Positions 52,279 through 61,237 of a stretch of 64,000 bases of DNA are shown in pieces. This DNA comes from Paenibacillus pedocola (GTDB lineage Bacteria; Bacillota; Bacilli; Paenibacillales; Paenibacillaceae), in contig NZ_CP134223.1 of the NCBI RefSeq assembly GCF_031599675.1, positions 1,178,001-1,242,000 of the forward strand, read 5' to 3'. A model generated the notes under the pieces. That model made no database searches and was not told the origin of the DNA. It worked only from the letters and a program-made list of their open reading frames with translations. Both the position numbers and the translations under genes were made by a program. Position 1 is the stretch's first letter. The number at the start of each line of letters is the position of its first letter.

Positions 52279-52788
52279 CTACAGCTGCTTGTAATAAATC
52301 ACGGTGGCGTCCATTCCGCCATCTGCGGAAATGACGTAATCCGGGATTTTACCGGCTTCCACATAACCGCGTGACTGATAAAGCAGGTTGGAGGGATCGC
52401 CTTCACGGGTATCGAGGATGATCAGGGTGCGGCCATGTTCAGCCGCTGCCTGCTCCGCAGTCTCGATGAGCAGCCCGGCGATGCCTTTGCGGCGGTGGCC
52501 GGGATGCACCATCAGCTTGGCGAGCTCCGCGCGGTGCGGGGCATTCGGTTTGAGCACCAAATGCAGCTGTACGGTACCTACAATAATATCACCCTCCATG
52601 GCAACCCAGAGCAGCACGCCAGGACCGGGAACCCCCTCCCAGTAAGCGGAGGCAGCATTTTCGGCGAGTGGCGGCAGAAAACCGATGGAGGCGCCATCCT
52701 CCACGACATCGATAAGCAAAGGGGTTAATTGACGTACGGTTTCCGGCTGTAAGGCCTCCACTAATTTAACGGTAATGACCTGATTCAT
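52279..52788 (-). CDS. GNAT family N-acetyltransferase
   Basis: A 169-residue acetyltransferase: LLWVAMEGDIIVGTVQLHL, the acetyl-CoA loop LMVHPGHRRKGIAGLLIETAE and the C-terminal LLYQSRGYVEAGKIPDY. It resembles tabtoxin/phosphinothricin-type acetyltransferases by eye, but the substrate cannot be assigned. The start ATG 52788 has AGGAAG very close upstream and AAAGGCGGG further up. Upstream lies the TnpB element; downstream is the large minisatellite. Confidence 0.88.
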   Translation of the reverse strand: MNQVITVKLVEALQPETVRQLTPLLIDVVEDGASIGFLPPLAENAASAYWEGVPGPGVLLWVAMEGDIIVGTVQLHLVLKPNAPHRAELAKLMVHPGHRRKGIAGLLIETAEQAAAEHGRTLIILDTREGDPSNLLYQSRGYVEAGKIPDYVISADGGMDATVIYYKQL

Positions 52789-52976
52789 CTTCCTGACCCG
52801 CCTTTCTCTGCATTGATTCCAGAAACTTAATTTAACAAACTGTTGTCAGAAGCCCCACTTCTAAAGTGGTGGGATGAATAGCTACTGTCTTTCTTTCCAA
52901 AAGGAAATCATCATCCACATATGCGAACATTTGTGCTACAATATTTTTGTAAATTCATGGAAAGGAGTTGCTTAGC

Positions 52977-54056
52977 ATGCTCGTCCTTAAAGCGTATAAG
53001 TATCGCATCTATCCAAACCATGAGCAGCAGCGCTATTTAGCAAACGTATTCGGCGCAGTCCGCTTTATCTACAATAAAATGCTTGCGGATAAGATCGAAC
53101 ATTATAAAGAGAACGGGAAAATGCTCCATATTACACCTGCTAGATACAAGAAAGAATTCCAGTGGCTAAAAGAAGTAGACAGCCTTGCCTTAGCCAATGC
53201 CCAACTTAATCTTGAGAAAGCCTATACATATTTCTTTCGGAATAAAAGCACTGGTTTTCCTACATTCAAAAGCAAGAAAACGAACAACAACAGCTTTACA
53301 ACAAACAATCAAAAGGGAACGATAGCGATTGAAGGCGGAACGCTTAAAATTCCGAAGCTAAAGACAAGAATCCGGATCAAGGTCCATCGTCCATTCACGG
53401 GGCAGATCAAATCATGCACACTCTCAAAAACACCATCAGGCAAATACTTTGCTTCCGTTTTAGTTGAAACAGACGTAGTCCCTTTAGCTAAAGCAGAGAA
53501 GAAGATAGGGGTTGATCTGGGACTGAAAGACTTTGCCATTACTTCCGATGGTGCAGTGTTCGCCAATCCTAAACATCTTCGTACATCTGAAAAAAGATTA
53601 AAGAAGCTGCAAATGGACTTGTCAAGAAAGAAGAAAGGAAGCAATAACCGATATAAGGCAAGACTCCAGGTGGCCAAGCTTCATGAAAAAATAGCGAATC
53701 AGCGTAAAGATTTTTTGCACAAAACGTCCACCCAAATGATAAACGATAACCAAGTGATCGTTTTGGAAGACTTGCGTGTAAAGAACATGATGCAGAATCA
53801 CAAGTTAGCTAAAGCCATTTCAGAAGTCTCATGGAGCCTGTTTCGTGCGATGCTAGAATATAAGGCGAACTGGTATGGCAGACAGTTGATCGTTGCCCCA
53901 AAAAACTTTGCAAGCAGTCAATTATGTTCCTGCTGTGGCTACAAAAACGAAGAAGTGAAGAATTTAGCTGTACGTGAATGGACTTGCCCTGAATGTAATA
54001 CAGAGCACGACAGAGATCGAAATGCTGCTGCAAATCTTCTAAAACTAGCAATGTAA
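52977..54056 (+). CDS. tnpB: RNA-guided endonuclease TnpB
   Basis: A 359-residue OrfB/TnpB. N-terminal part [23 protein letters not shown]; the RuvC-type catalytic residues appear intact: Asp in [11 protein letters not shown] (about residue 179), Glu in [10 protein letters not shown] (about 264) and Asp in [13 protein letters not shown] (345-347). A zinc ribbon, CSCCGY...CPEC, lies between the last two. The length is in the normal range (about 350-400). ATG 52977 is 9 nt after AAAGGAG; an in-frame TTG at 52968 touches the SD. TnpB is guided by a right-end RNA to cut DNA next to a TAM, which favours retention of the element. Confidence 0.95.
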   Translation: MLVLKAYKYRIYPNHEQQRYLANVFGAVRFIYNKMLADKIEHYKENGKMLHITPARYKKEFQWLKEVDSLALANAQLNLEKAYTYFFRNKSTGFPTFKSKKTNNNSFTTNNQKGTIAIEGGTLKIPKLKTRIRIKVHRPFTGQIKSCTLSKTPSGKYFASVLVETDVVPLAKAEKKIGVDLGLKDFAITSDGAVFANPKHLRTSEKRLKKLQMDLSRKKKGSNNRYKARLQVAKLHEKIANQRKDFLHKTSTQMINDNQVIVLEDLRVKNMMQNHKLAKAISEVSWSLFRAMLEYKANWYGRQLIVAPKNFASSQLCSCCGYKNEEVKNLAVREWTCPECNTEHDRDRNAAANLLKLAM

Positions 54057-54161
54057 ATTACAATGACCGGGTTAGGAACTAGCCTCTAAGCTTGGATAAA
54101 CTTGGAGCATAAGACTCTATTGACCAAGAAGCACAGACCTCTGAGGTGATGTGTAGTTCAC
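54057..54161 (+). ncRNA. Predicted right-end guide RNA (omega RNA) region of TnpB
   Basis: In characterised TnpB elements the guide RNA scaffold spans the tnpB 3' end and right end, and the guide is the flanking sequence. Here the 105 bp after tnpB can fold (for example ACCTC/GAGGT at 54137-54147) and end near TTCAC. The scaffold 5' end probably reaches into the tnpB coding sequence. This is prediction by position only. Confidence 0.5.
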
Positions 54162-54162
54162 A

Positions 54163-54184
54163 TTCATTATACTTGTATAATGAA
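54163..54184. promoter_or_regulatory. Perfect 22-bp palindrome containing TATAAT, next to the TnpB element
   Basis: TTCATTATAC and its exact reverse complement are separated by TT. TATAAT at 54176-54181 could be the -10 box for cutC, and the same holds in reverse. It begins directly after the predicted right end of the IS. Confidence 0.6.
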
Positions 54185-54230
54185 GCTTAACAAGCGTAAA
54201 TCAGCAGGTTGCCATGAAGGAGGAGATCAA

Positions 54231-54920
54231 ATGCTGTTAGAGGTTATTGCCACTACAGTAGAGGATGCGGTAACAGCGGAGCAGTGCGGTGCTGACCGGA
54301 TTGAACTGATTACAAGCATAAGCGAAGGCGGGCTGACTCCCAGCCTGGGGCTGATCGAGCAGGTGCGCCAGGCTGTGGCTATTCCGGTAAGAGTGATGGT
54401 GCGTCCGCATGCCCGCTCCTTCCATTACAGCAGTGAAGATGCCAAGACGATGCTGCGGGATATCGGACATATTGCATCCGCCGGCAGCCTGTCACTGGTT
54501 ATTGGCATGCTCCGACCGGACGGAACAGTAGATGAAGAGCTGCTGAAGCGGCTGCTTTCGGCAGCGCAAGGAATGGAGATTACTTTTCACCGGGCCTTTG
54601 ATCAGACCCGGGATCAGTTTGAGGCGCTTGAGATGTTGTCGCGTTACCCGCAGGTGACAGACATTCTTACTTCCGGCGGGGAGAGCACGGCTCCGCAGGG
54701 CGCGGAGCGGATAGCGGAACTGCAGCGCCGCTGTTTGGGGCAGCCGCTCTCTATTCTGGCCGGCAGCGGCTTGAGCCCTGCTAATCTCAGCAGTTTTCTG
54801 CAGCAGACAGCAGTCACGCGGGTACACCTTGGCTCGGCAGTCAGAGTGAACGGGAACCCGCTGCTGCAGATTGATCCGCAGCGCCTAGGCGCTGTGCGTG
54901 CCATCCTGGATCAGCGATAG
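54231..54920 (+). CDS. cutC: Copper homeostasis protein CutC
   Basis: A 229-residue CutC TIM barrel: LLEVIATTVEDAVTAEQCGADRIELITSI, EGGLTPSLGLIEQV, VMVRPHARSFHYS, ITFHRAFDQTRD and ILTSGGESTAPQGAERI. The family is conserved and linked to copper tolerance, but its enzymatic role is not settled. AAGGAGGAG lies before ATG 54231; an in-frame start at 54180 has no SD and overlaps the palindrome. A 17-bp perfect hairpin lies 154 bp downstream. Confidence 0.9.
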   Translation: MLLEVIATTVEDAVTAEQCGADRIELITSISEGGLTPSLGLIEQVRQAVAIPVRVMVRPHARSFHYSSEDAKTMLRDIGHIASAGSLSLVIGMLRPDGTVDEELLKRLLSAAQGMEITFHRAFDQTRDQFEALEMLSRYPQVTDILTSGGESTAPQGAERIAELQRRCLGQPLSILAGSGLSPANLSSFLQQTAVTRVHLGSAVRVNGNPLLQIDPQRLGAVRAILDQR

Positions 54921-55559
54921 TGTATCTCGCAGCCCTTATTCAACGCACCCCTGACCGTATCCTGCCTGCTGCCTCTCAGCACCTCAGCCGGCAGGTTTTG
55001 CATCCGTTCGCGGTTTAAGACATCGCTGAAGTTCCAGTCTCTTTTAACGGGAATTATTACCATTAAATAGAAAACAAAGAAGCTTATCAACACCCGTTGA
55101 TAAGCTTCTTTGCGCTAAGAGCAGACTCCAAACTCTGCCGGATCACCGGAGTTAATGCTGCAAAGCAGGATTATTTTGTGCTCATGAGCCCCGGCCATTT
55201 AGTAAGAAGCCGTTCTCTTCAGTCCATCGGAGGAACTCTTCCCTTCATATTGTCCTGTGTCTAGACGCAGCCGGGTTAAGAGTGTGCAGGCTTTTCCAGA
55301 TTTCACTCCAGCCGTAAAGTGAAAAAAATATGCATATTTTTCAGAATAAATTCAGTTACGGTTGTTATGATGCATGCAGCTTGTCGAATTTATGGAGGAT
55401 CATGGAATCTGAATAAGCAGCGTCTCTATGAGAAAATTGATGAATTTATATACTTTTATCGTTGTTAGTGGAAGTAAAATGAGTCTTTAGTACTCTGAAT
55501 TAACGCCGAAAATTGTCGATAAACAGTTAAACTTATCATTCTATTAGGAGGGTACAAGA
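54921..55559. other. 639-bp region between cutC and the Big_2 gene
   Basis: No gene is supported. A long perfect hairpin lies at 55075-55112. The rest, AT-rich from 55310 on, must hold the promoter of the Big_2 gene, but I cannot place it with confidence. A tiny 4-codon frame after GGAGG at about 55395-55420 is probably fortuitous. Confidence 0.5.
55075..55112 (-). terminator. Perfect 17-bp hairpin, probable terminator
   Basis: CAAAGAAGCTTATCAAC and its reverse complement enclose a 4-nt loop. T-rich sequence (TTTTCTATTT) follows on the minus strand, so it looks best as a minus-strand terminator although no minus-strand gene lies nearby; it may also end cutC transcription. Confidence 0.6.
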
Positions 55560-58500
55560 TTGAGAAAGAATAGCTTCCACCGTTTTTTTGCAATGGCGTT
55601 GTCAGTAATCCTTGTGTTTGCTAATGGGGGGTTGGCTTTGGCCAGCACGACACTCACCGTCTCCAAAATTGTGCTGAACGCAAGCGAGCTGTCACTGTCC
55701 ATTGAGGATACATCGGTGCTTACGGCTACAGCGGTATATTCGGACAGCACTTCAGGCGATGTTACTGTCAATGCCGACTGGTCGAGTGATAAGCCGGCTG
55801 TAGCCTCAGTGTACAACGGGATTGTCACCGCCAAGGCGGAAGGGACAGCGACAATTGTAGCCGTTTATACCTATTCCGATGGAACGAAGTACTCCCAGGC
55901 GGCTACGGTTACCGTAACCAAGAAAGTTAAGGCGTTGACCCAGAATGTGCAGTCGCTTGATCTGCGTAAGGGAGAGTCAGACAGCATCATCCTGACGGCA
56001 ACCTACTCAGATAACACCACTGATGCCACAGTCGCCGACCATGCGGTCTGGAGCACAAGTGATGCTGCTGTTGCCACAGTTGTTAACGGTACAGTGAAGG
56101 GGATCTCCTCCGGCACAGCCATGATTACAGGCGTATACGGGAAAAAGACGGTTACAGCAACAGTGAATGTTGAGGTGGCGAAGCGGATTACCGTGGATCA
56201 GCCGGAGCTGTCACTTTTGCTGAATGATAGTTCGGCGGTTGTGCTGACGGCTACTTTTCAGGATGGTACGACTGAGAATGTAAGCTCGCTCGCCACCTGG
56301 ATCTCCAGCGATGAAGCGGTTGCGGATGTGCTGAAGGGTGTCATTACAGGGTACAAGCAGGGAACGGCGGTAATTACCGCCAAATACGGCACCAAAACAA
56401 CGACCATCCAGGTGACGGTCGATCAGACCAGCAAGCTTGTCGTGGACGACCAGAGCGTGTTCCTGAAGCCGGAAGAAGATCAGCAGCTGAAGCTGACGGC
56501 AGTTTATCCAGACGGGACAGTCAAAGATGTGACAAGTACGGCAATCTGGAGCTCCAGCGACTCCGGGGTTGCTTATGTCTTTAAAGGCAAGGTATACGGC
56601 AACACCGCCGGAACGGCTACGATTACAGGTACATATGGAGATAAATCGCTGCAGGTGGATGTGGACGTAGCGGTGGCACGTTATCTGGACATGAGTACGG
56701 ACCAGCTCAGTTTGAAGACCAGTGCGAGCCATACGCTTACACTTAAGGCAACTTATGCCGACGGCAGTACGGAAGATGTCACCTCCCAAGCGGTATGGAG
56801 CTCCAGTGATGAGCTGGTGGCCTATGTCAAAAAAGGGGTCATCACCACTTATAAATTAGCAGGAACGGCTACAATCAGCGCGACTTACGGCACGCTTGAA
56901 ACTACGCTTGAGGTTGAGGTCGGGGCAGTGAGTAAGCTGGTTGCCGGTGAGGAGGATGTTTTCCTGCAGGTCAGCGGCACCAAGCAAATCAGCTTAACTG
57001 CCGTTGCCGGGGACGGCTCTTCTTCCGATGTGACGGCCAGTGCCGCCTGGACCTCCAGCGATAAGAGTATCGCGATGGTCAGCAAGGGCTTGATTACCGG
57101 ATATTCTGTAGGCTCGGCTACCATTACAGGGTCTTACAATGGCCGGGAAGCTATCATTACAGTGGATGTCGGAACGGCCAGACATCTCGCGCTTAGCGAG
57201 ACGGCACTGAATTTGGCGGTAAATGCGACTAAGACGATAGTGCTGACGGCGACTTTTGCTGACGGTACGACAGCGGATGTGACCAGCAAAGCGACCTGGA
57301 GCTCCAGTGATGAAGCTGTGGCTTATGCGGTCAAAGGAACTATTACGACCTATGCGGAAGGCAATGTGACAATCACTGCAAGCTACGGCTCGAAAACCGT
57401 GACCCTAACCGCCGCTGTAGGCAAAAGTAACAAACTCAGCGTTGATGATGACAGTGTATTTTTACGGATTAACAAGACGCAGCAGCTGGTGCTGACCGCA
57501 ATTGATGCAAATGGCGTCTCCAGTGTGGTAACGGACAGCGCAGTCTGGACCTCCGCGGATGATAATATTGCCACTGTGGCCAAAGGTCTGATCACCGGCT
57601 ACAAATCGGGCTCAACCACTGTAACTTCGGTATATGGCGGTAAGACCGTTACGGTCACAGTCGATGTGGAAATTGCCTCCCGGCTCAATCTGACCATCAG
57701 CAAGCTGAACCTTGGTGTTGACCAGAGTAAAGAGGTCACGGTTATGGCCAGCTATGAAGACGGCACTACCCAGGATGTAACGGATGATGCGGTATGGAGC
57801 TCGGATAATGAGGCTATCGCTGATGCAAGTGACGGAACAATTACCGCGTATTCCACAGGCAGTGCTGTAATCACGGCGTCCTATGGCGGCAAGAAGGCTA
57901 CCATAAAAGTGACTGCCGGAACTCCCGGCAAGCTGACGCTGCAGGCCAAAACGGTAGAGCTTGAGGAAGATGAGACCTATCAGGCACAGGCTACGGGCAA
58001 ATATAGCGACGGCAGCGATATGATTTTGACTGATCAGGTGGAATGGAGCTCCAGCGACGAGAAGGTGGCTGAGGTCGAAGACGGCCTGATCACAGCTATT
58101 CATACCGGAACTGCGGTTATTACGGCCAAACTGGGCGATGTATCAGCGACGATCACGGTCAATGTAGGCCTGGTGGATGAGCTCGCGGCAAGTGTGACTC
58201 TGATTACAATGTCTGCCGCCGACAAAGAGCAGATTACCCTGACCGCTACCGATTCCGCTGGTGTGGAGACGGATGTATCGGTGGATGCCGATTGGACGTC
58301 AGCCAAGCCGGCGGTGGCAACCGTCAAAAAAGGTCTTGTAACCGGAGTAACCAAAGGAAAGACAGCTGTCACCGCTTCCTACGGCGGACAAAAAGTAACG
58401 ATCAATATCGAAGTCGATCAGGTAACATCCATTGAAGCGTCTGTCAGCAATCTGGCGATGAAATCCGGGGAATCAGCCAAAGTGACGGTAAGCATCACCT

Positions 58501-58919
58501 TCAGCGACGGAAAAACGAAGGATGTAACCGACAAAGCGGAATGGAAAAGCGGCAGCTACAAAATAGCCACCGTTACCGGCGGAACGGTGAAAGCCGTCGC
58601 CTATGGCAAGTCCTATGTCACCGCAAAATACGGCGGCAAAACGGTGAAAGTGCCTGTAACCGTGGATGTGCTCAAGTATCTGGAGGTCAGCCAGATGAAT
58701 CTCAGCCTGAGCACCGGGCAGTCGGTACAGCTGATTGCGACCGCTACGTTTGAAGACGGCAGCGAAGCGGATGTATCGAAGACTGCGGTATGGGCATCCA
58801 CCAAAGAACTGATTGCAACAGGCAAGAACGGGCTCGTGAAGGCGAACAGCAAAGGCACAGCCTATATCTCGGTGAAATACGGCGGCAAAACGGTCAAAGT
58901 TAAGGTCGTTGTAAAATAA
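55560..58919 (+). CDS. Secreted protein with thirteen Big_2 (Ig-like group 2) repeats
   Basis: A 1119-residue protein. A signal peptide (RKNSFHRFFAMALSVILVFANGG) cleaves near ALA-STT. The rest is thirteen Ig-like Big_2 repeats of about 80-86 residues, each with W[ST]SSDxxVAxV, G.ITGYxxG and YGxKTxTxxV motifs. Repeats 11-13 are the most diverged. There is no LPxTG, SLH or other anchor motif and no catalytic domain, so it is either released or non-covalently attached. It is likely an adhesive or matrix protein. TTG 55560 is 9 nt after AGGAGG. Confidence 0.9.
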   Translation: MRKNSFHRFFAMALSVILVFANGGLALASTTLTVSKIVLNASELSLSIEDTSVLTATAVYSDSTSGDVTVNADWSSDKPAVASVYNGIVTAKAEGTATIVAVYTYSDGTKYSQAATVTVTKKVKALTQNVQSLDLRKGESDSIILTATYSDNTTDATVADHAVWSTSDAAVATVVNGTVKGISSGTAMITGVYGKKTVTATVNVEVAKRITVDQPELSLLLNDSSAVVLTATFQDGTTENVSSLATWISSDEAVADVLKGVITGYKQGTAVITAKYGTKTTTIQVTVDQTSKLVVDDQSVFLKPEEDQQLKLTAVYPDGTVKDVTSTAIWSSSDSGVAYVFKGKVYGNTAGTATITGTYGDKSLQVDVDVAVARYLDMSTDQLSLKTSASHTLTLKATYADGSTEDVTSQAVWSSSDELVAYVKKGVITTYKLAGTATISATYGTLETTLEVEVGAVSKLVAGEEDVFLQVSGTKQISLTAVAGDGSSSDVTASAAWTSSDKSIAMVSKGLITGYSVGSATITGSYNGREAIITVDVGTARHLALSETALNLAVNATKTIVLTATFADGTTADVTSKATWSSSDEAVAYAVKGTITTYAEGNVTITASYGSKTVTLTAAVGKSNKLSVDDDSVFLRINKTQQLVLTAIDANGVSSVVTDSAVWTSADDNIATVAKGLITGYKSGSTTVTSVYGGKTVTVTVDVEIASRLNLTISKLNLGVDQSKEVTVMASYEDGTTQDVTDDAVWSSDNEAIADASDGTITAYSTGSAVITASYGGKKATIKVTAGTPGKLTLQAKTVELEEDETYQAQATGKYSDGSDMILTDQVEWSSSDEKVAEVEDGLITAIHTGTAVITAKLGDVSATITVNVGLVDELAASVTLITMSAADKEQITLTATDSAGVETDVSVDADWTSAKPAVATVKKGLVTGVTKGKTAVTASYGGQKVTINIEVDQVTSIEASVSNLAMKSGESAKVTVSITFSDGKTKDVTDKAEWKSGSYKIATVTGGTVKAVAYGKSYVTAKYGGKTVKVPVTVDVLKYLEVSQMNLSLSTGQSVQLIATATFEDGSEADVSKTAVWASTKELIATGKNGLVKANSKGTAYISVKYGGKTVKVKVVVK

Positions 58920-59027
58920 CTGAACTCCCACCAATTACTCTTACATTATAATAGCAGCACAGGCAGTAACTGATTAGACAGCCGCATTTTCCGTTATGGA
59001 GAGTGCGGTGTTTTTTTGAAATTTTAT

Positions 59028-59094
59028 GTTATTAACAACTTGATAATATCAAAATCCTATGCTACACTTATGTTAATAACAAAGTGTTAATAAC
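59028..59094 (+). promoter_or_regulatory. Promoter with three GTTAWTAAC operator palindromes
   Basis: TTGATA (59040-59045), a 17-bp spacer and TACACT (59063-59068) form a plausible sigma-A promoter. The 9-bp palindrome GTTAWTAAC occurs at 59028-59036 just upstream of the -35, and at 59072-59080 and 59086-59094 just downstream of the -10. This symmetric layout suggests a repressor. Confidence 0.75.
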
Positions 59095-59114
59095 AAAAAC
59101 AGGAGGTAATCATC

Positions 59115-60170
59115 ATGTTCGGATTCAGATTCGTGAAATTCCAGCCCAGCGAGTACGTGCTTAAGGTGAAGAACGGCAAGGTTGTGCGTGAAGGAGTCGG
59201 GCTTTCTTTTCATTATTATGCACCTACGACTTCAGTAATTGTGGTTCCGGTATCCTCGATCGATGTTCCGTTCATGTTCGAAGAAATTACGAATGATTAT
59301 CAGACGGTAACGGTGCAGGGACAGTTGACCTACCGGATTGTCGATTACCGCAAAACCACGCAAATCCTTAATTACACTTACAATTTGAAAAAGAATACTT
59401 ATCTCTCCGACGATCCCAGCAAGCTGGCCCAGCGGGTAATCAATATCGCCAAAGTACTGACCAAGAAACAGCTGGAGCAGCTGCCGCTGCGTGAAGCGAT
59501 CCAGTCAAGCGAGCGTCTGGCGAAGACTATTACCCAGGAAATTGAACGGAATGCAGAAATTGAGAAGCTGGGGATCGAGCTGATGGGGCTCTCGATTCTG
59601 GCCATTGTGCCGAATAAAGAAACCCTCCGCGCACTGGAAGCCCAGGCCCGGGAGGAAATTCTCCGCAGCGCCGACAATGCCCTGTATGAACGCCGCAATG
59701 CTTCGATTCAGCAGGAACGCCGGGTGAAGGAGAACGAGCTGAATACGGAGATCGCCGTGGAGACCAAGAAGAAGCAGATCCGAGAAACCCAGCTTGATGC
59801 CGAGCGGTTCGTGAAGCAGAAGCAGAATGAAATGAAGGAAGAGCAGCTCAGCTTCGATACGGCGCTGGAGGAGAAGAAACAGGAGCTGATTAGCCTGACG
59901 GTAGCCAACCACAAAGCTGAGGCGGATGCCAAAGCCTACGAGCTGTCGGCAGTGATGAATTCGCTGCAGGGCGTATCGCCAAATGTGCTGCAGGCGCTCA
60001 CCAATGTCGGCATGAAGCCGGATAAGCTGATTGCCATCGCCTTCCAGGAGCTGGCCGAAAATGCCGGAAAGATCGGGCAGCTCAACATTACGCCGGATCT
60101 GCTCCAGGGCATTATGGCCGGTTCGGCAGGCGGCGGGGCAGGTGCAGTGAGAGGAGCGGGAGGACGATGA
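59115..60170 (+). CDS. SPFH/Band 7 domain protein
   Basis: A 351-residue SPFH protein: GVGLSFHYYAPTTSVIVVPVSSIDVPF and EITNDYQTVTVQGQLTYRI at the start, then a long charged coiled coil (about residues 160-265, ALEAQAREEILRSADNALYERR) and a Gly/Ala-rich tail. No clear N-terminal membrane helix is present, so it may be peripherally membrane-associated, as in flotillin-like assemblies. AGGAGG precedes ATG 59115. It overlaps the NAD-kinase-like gene by 4 bp (ATGA). Confidence 0.88.
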   Translation: MFGFRFVKFQPSEYVLKVKNGKVVREGVGLSFHYYAPTTSVIVVPVSSIDVPFMFEEITNDYQTVTVQGQLTYRIVDYRKTTQILNYTYNLKKNTYLSDDPSKLAQRVINIAKVLTKKQLEQLPLREAIQSSERLAKTITQEIERNAEIEKLGIELMGLSILAIVPNKETLRALEAQAREEILRSADNALYERRNASIQQERRVKENELNTEIAVETKKKQIRETQLDAERFVKQKQNEMKEEQLSFDTALEEKKQELISLTVANHKAEADAKAYELSAVMNSLQGVSPNVLQALTNVGMKPDKLIAIAFQELAENAGKIGQLNITPDLLQGIMAGSAGGGAGAVRGAGGR

Positions 60171-61144
60171 ACGGCGGGGACCGGATGTCGGAGAACAAAA
60201 TTGTGCTAATTAAGCGCAAGACCCGGCTTGAAGAGCTGGTCGTCCGTTACAATACGATTCAGCAGGCCCAGTTCTATATTGAACGGCTGGGTGCGGACTT
60301 CAGCGATTATATCAGCGAGGATTTGATCTACCGCAAGGCTGTGGAAACGGCGGTTATCGAGCTGAGCGCAGTTGGCCGGGTACAGCTGCTGGAACGGCAG
60401 CATGTGCCGAATTTCATCTTCGGGGATGAAGACACAGTGGTTGTGCTGGGGCAGGACGGACTCGTGGCCAATACGCTGAAATACTTACGTGAGCAGCCTC
60501 TGATCGGCGTGAATCCCGATCCTCAGCGCTGGGACGGTGTGCTGCTGCCGTTCACCGTCAAGGATCTGCGGCTCCTGCTGCCTGATATTTTCCGCGGCCG
60601 CCGCGAGGTGCGCGAGGTGACGCTGGCCAAGGCCGAGCTGAATGACGGCCAGAGCCTCTACGGTGTTAACGACCTCTTTATCGGACGCAAAACCCATGTG
60701 TCGGCGCGTTATCTGCTGCAGCTAAGCGGTACCGCCGAGCAGCAGTCCTCCAGCGGGATTATTGTCTCCACCGGCATGGGCTCGACCGGATGGCTGCGCA
60801 GCGTGCTTGCGGGAGCGGCAGGTATTGCCCGCAGTGCTGCCGGAATAGGGCTAGCAACACCGGAGGCTGCGGCCGGACTGGCCGGAGCGGATTCAGAAGG
60901 AAGGCTGGCTTGGGATCATCCTCACCTCTACTTTACGGTAAGAGAGCCCTTTCCCAGCCGGACTACTTCTGCCGGACTTGTGTTCGGACAGATCGGCAGC
61001 AATCAGCCGCTGCGGATTATTTCACAGATGCCGGAGGATGGGGTGATCTTCAGCGATGGTGTAGAAAGCGACTTTCTGGAGTTCAACTCGGGTGTGGAGG
61101 CAGTCATCAGTCTGGCTGAGAAGAAGGGGCGGCTGGTTGTTTAA
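60167..61144 (+). CDS. NAD kinase-like protein
   Basis: A 325-residue protein distantly like NAD kinases: VVVLGQDGLVANTLKYL corresponds to the GGDG ATP/NAD-binding loop (here LGQDG), IGVNPDPQRWDGVLLPF follows, and IIVSTGMGSTGWLRSVL matches the conserved STGSTA region. The N-terminal 100 residues are helical and unlike known NAD kinases. The coupled SPFH partner and the Gln in the loop suggest a specialised role; true kinase activity is uncertain. GGGAGG lies 3 nt before ATG 60167. A strong terminator follows. Confidence 0.75.
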   Translation: MNGGDRMSENKIVLIKRKTRLEELVVRYNTIQQAQFYIERLGADFSDYISEDLIYRKAVETAVIELSAVGRVQLLERQHVPNFIFGDEDTVVVLGQDGLVANTLKYLREQPLIGVNPDPQRWDGVLLPFTVKDLRLLLPDIFRGRREVREVTLAKAELNDGQSLYGVNDLFIGRKTHVSARYLLQLSGTAEQQSSSGIIVSTGMGSTGWLRSVLAGAAGIARSAAGIGLATPEAAAGLAGADSEGRLAWDHPHLYFTVREPFPSRTTSAGLVFGQIGSNQPLRIISQMPEDGVIFSDGVESDFLEFNSGVEAVISLAEKKGRLVV

Positions 61145-61148
61145 AAGC

Positions 61149-61189
61149 AAAGGCTGTCTCCGCAGACATCTGCGGGAGACAGCCTTTTT
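61149..61189 (+). terminator. Terminator of the SPFH/NAD-kinase-like operon
   Basis: AAAGGCTGTCTC with its complement, an inner CGCAG/CTGCG helix, and five T. Confidence 0.9.
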
Positions 61190-61237
61190 AAGTGTAAACG
61201 GAATTCAGAATAGGTCCTGATTACCCGCTGATTTCAA

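Larger units (their letters stand above)
52853..54161 (+). mobile_element. IS200/IS605-type element carrying only tnpB
   Basis: The left end shows a subterminal hairpin, CCCCACTT-CTA-AAGTGGTGGG (52853-52873). tnpB occupies 52977-54056. The right end (54057-54161) has the ACCTC-T-GAGGT hairpin (54137-54147) and a TTCAC end. No tnpA (Y1 transposase) is present, so it is an IS1341-like element that would need TnpA in trans. Lower GC and different codon use from neighbours support recent transfer. No target duplication is expected for this family. The exact ends are estimates. Confidence 0.8.

Noticed and set aside
54911..55093. 60-codon minus-strand frame next to cutC
   Set aside because: No SD, overlaps the cutC end, and the long hairpin lies at its start. 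No family recognised.
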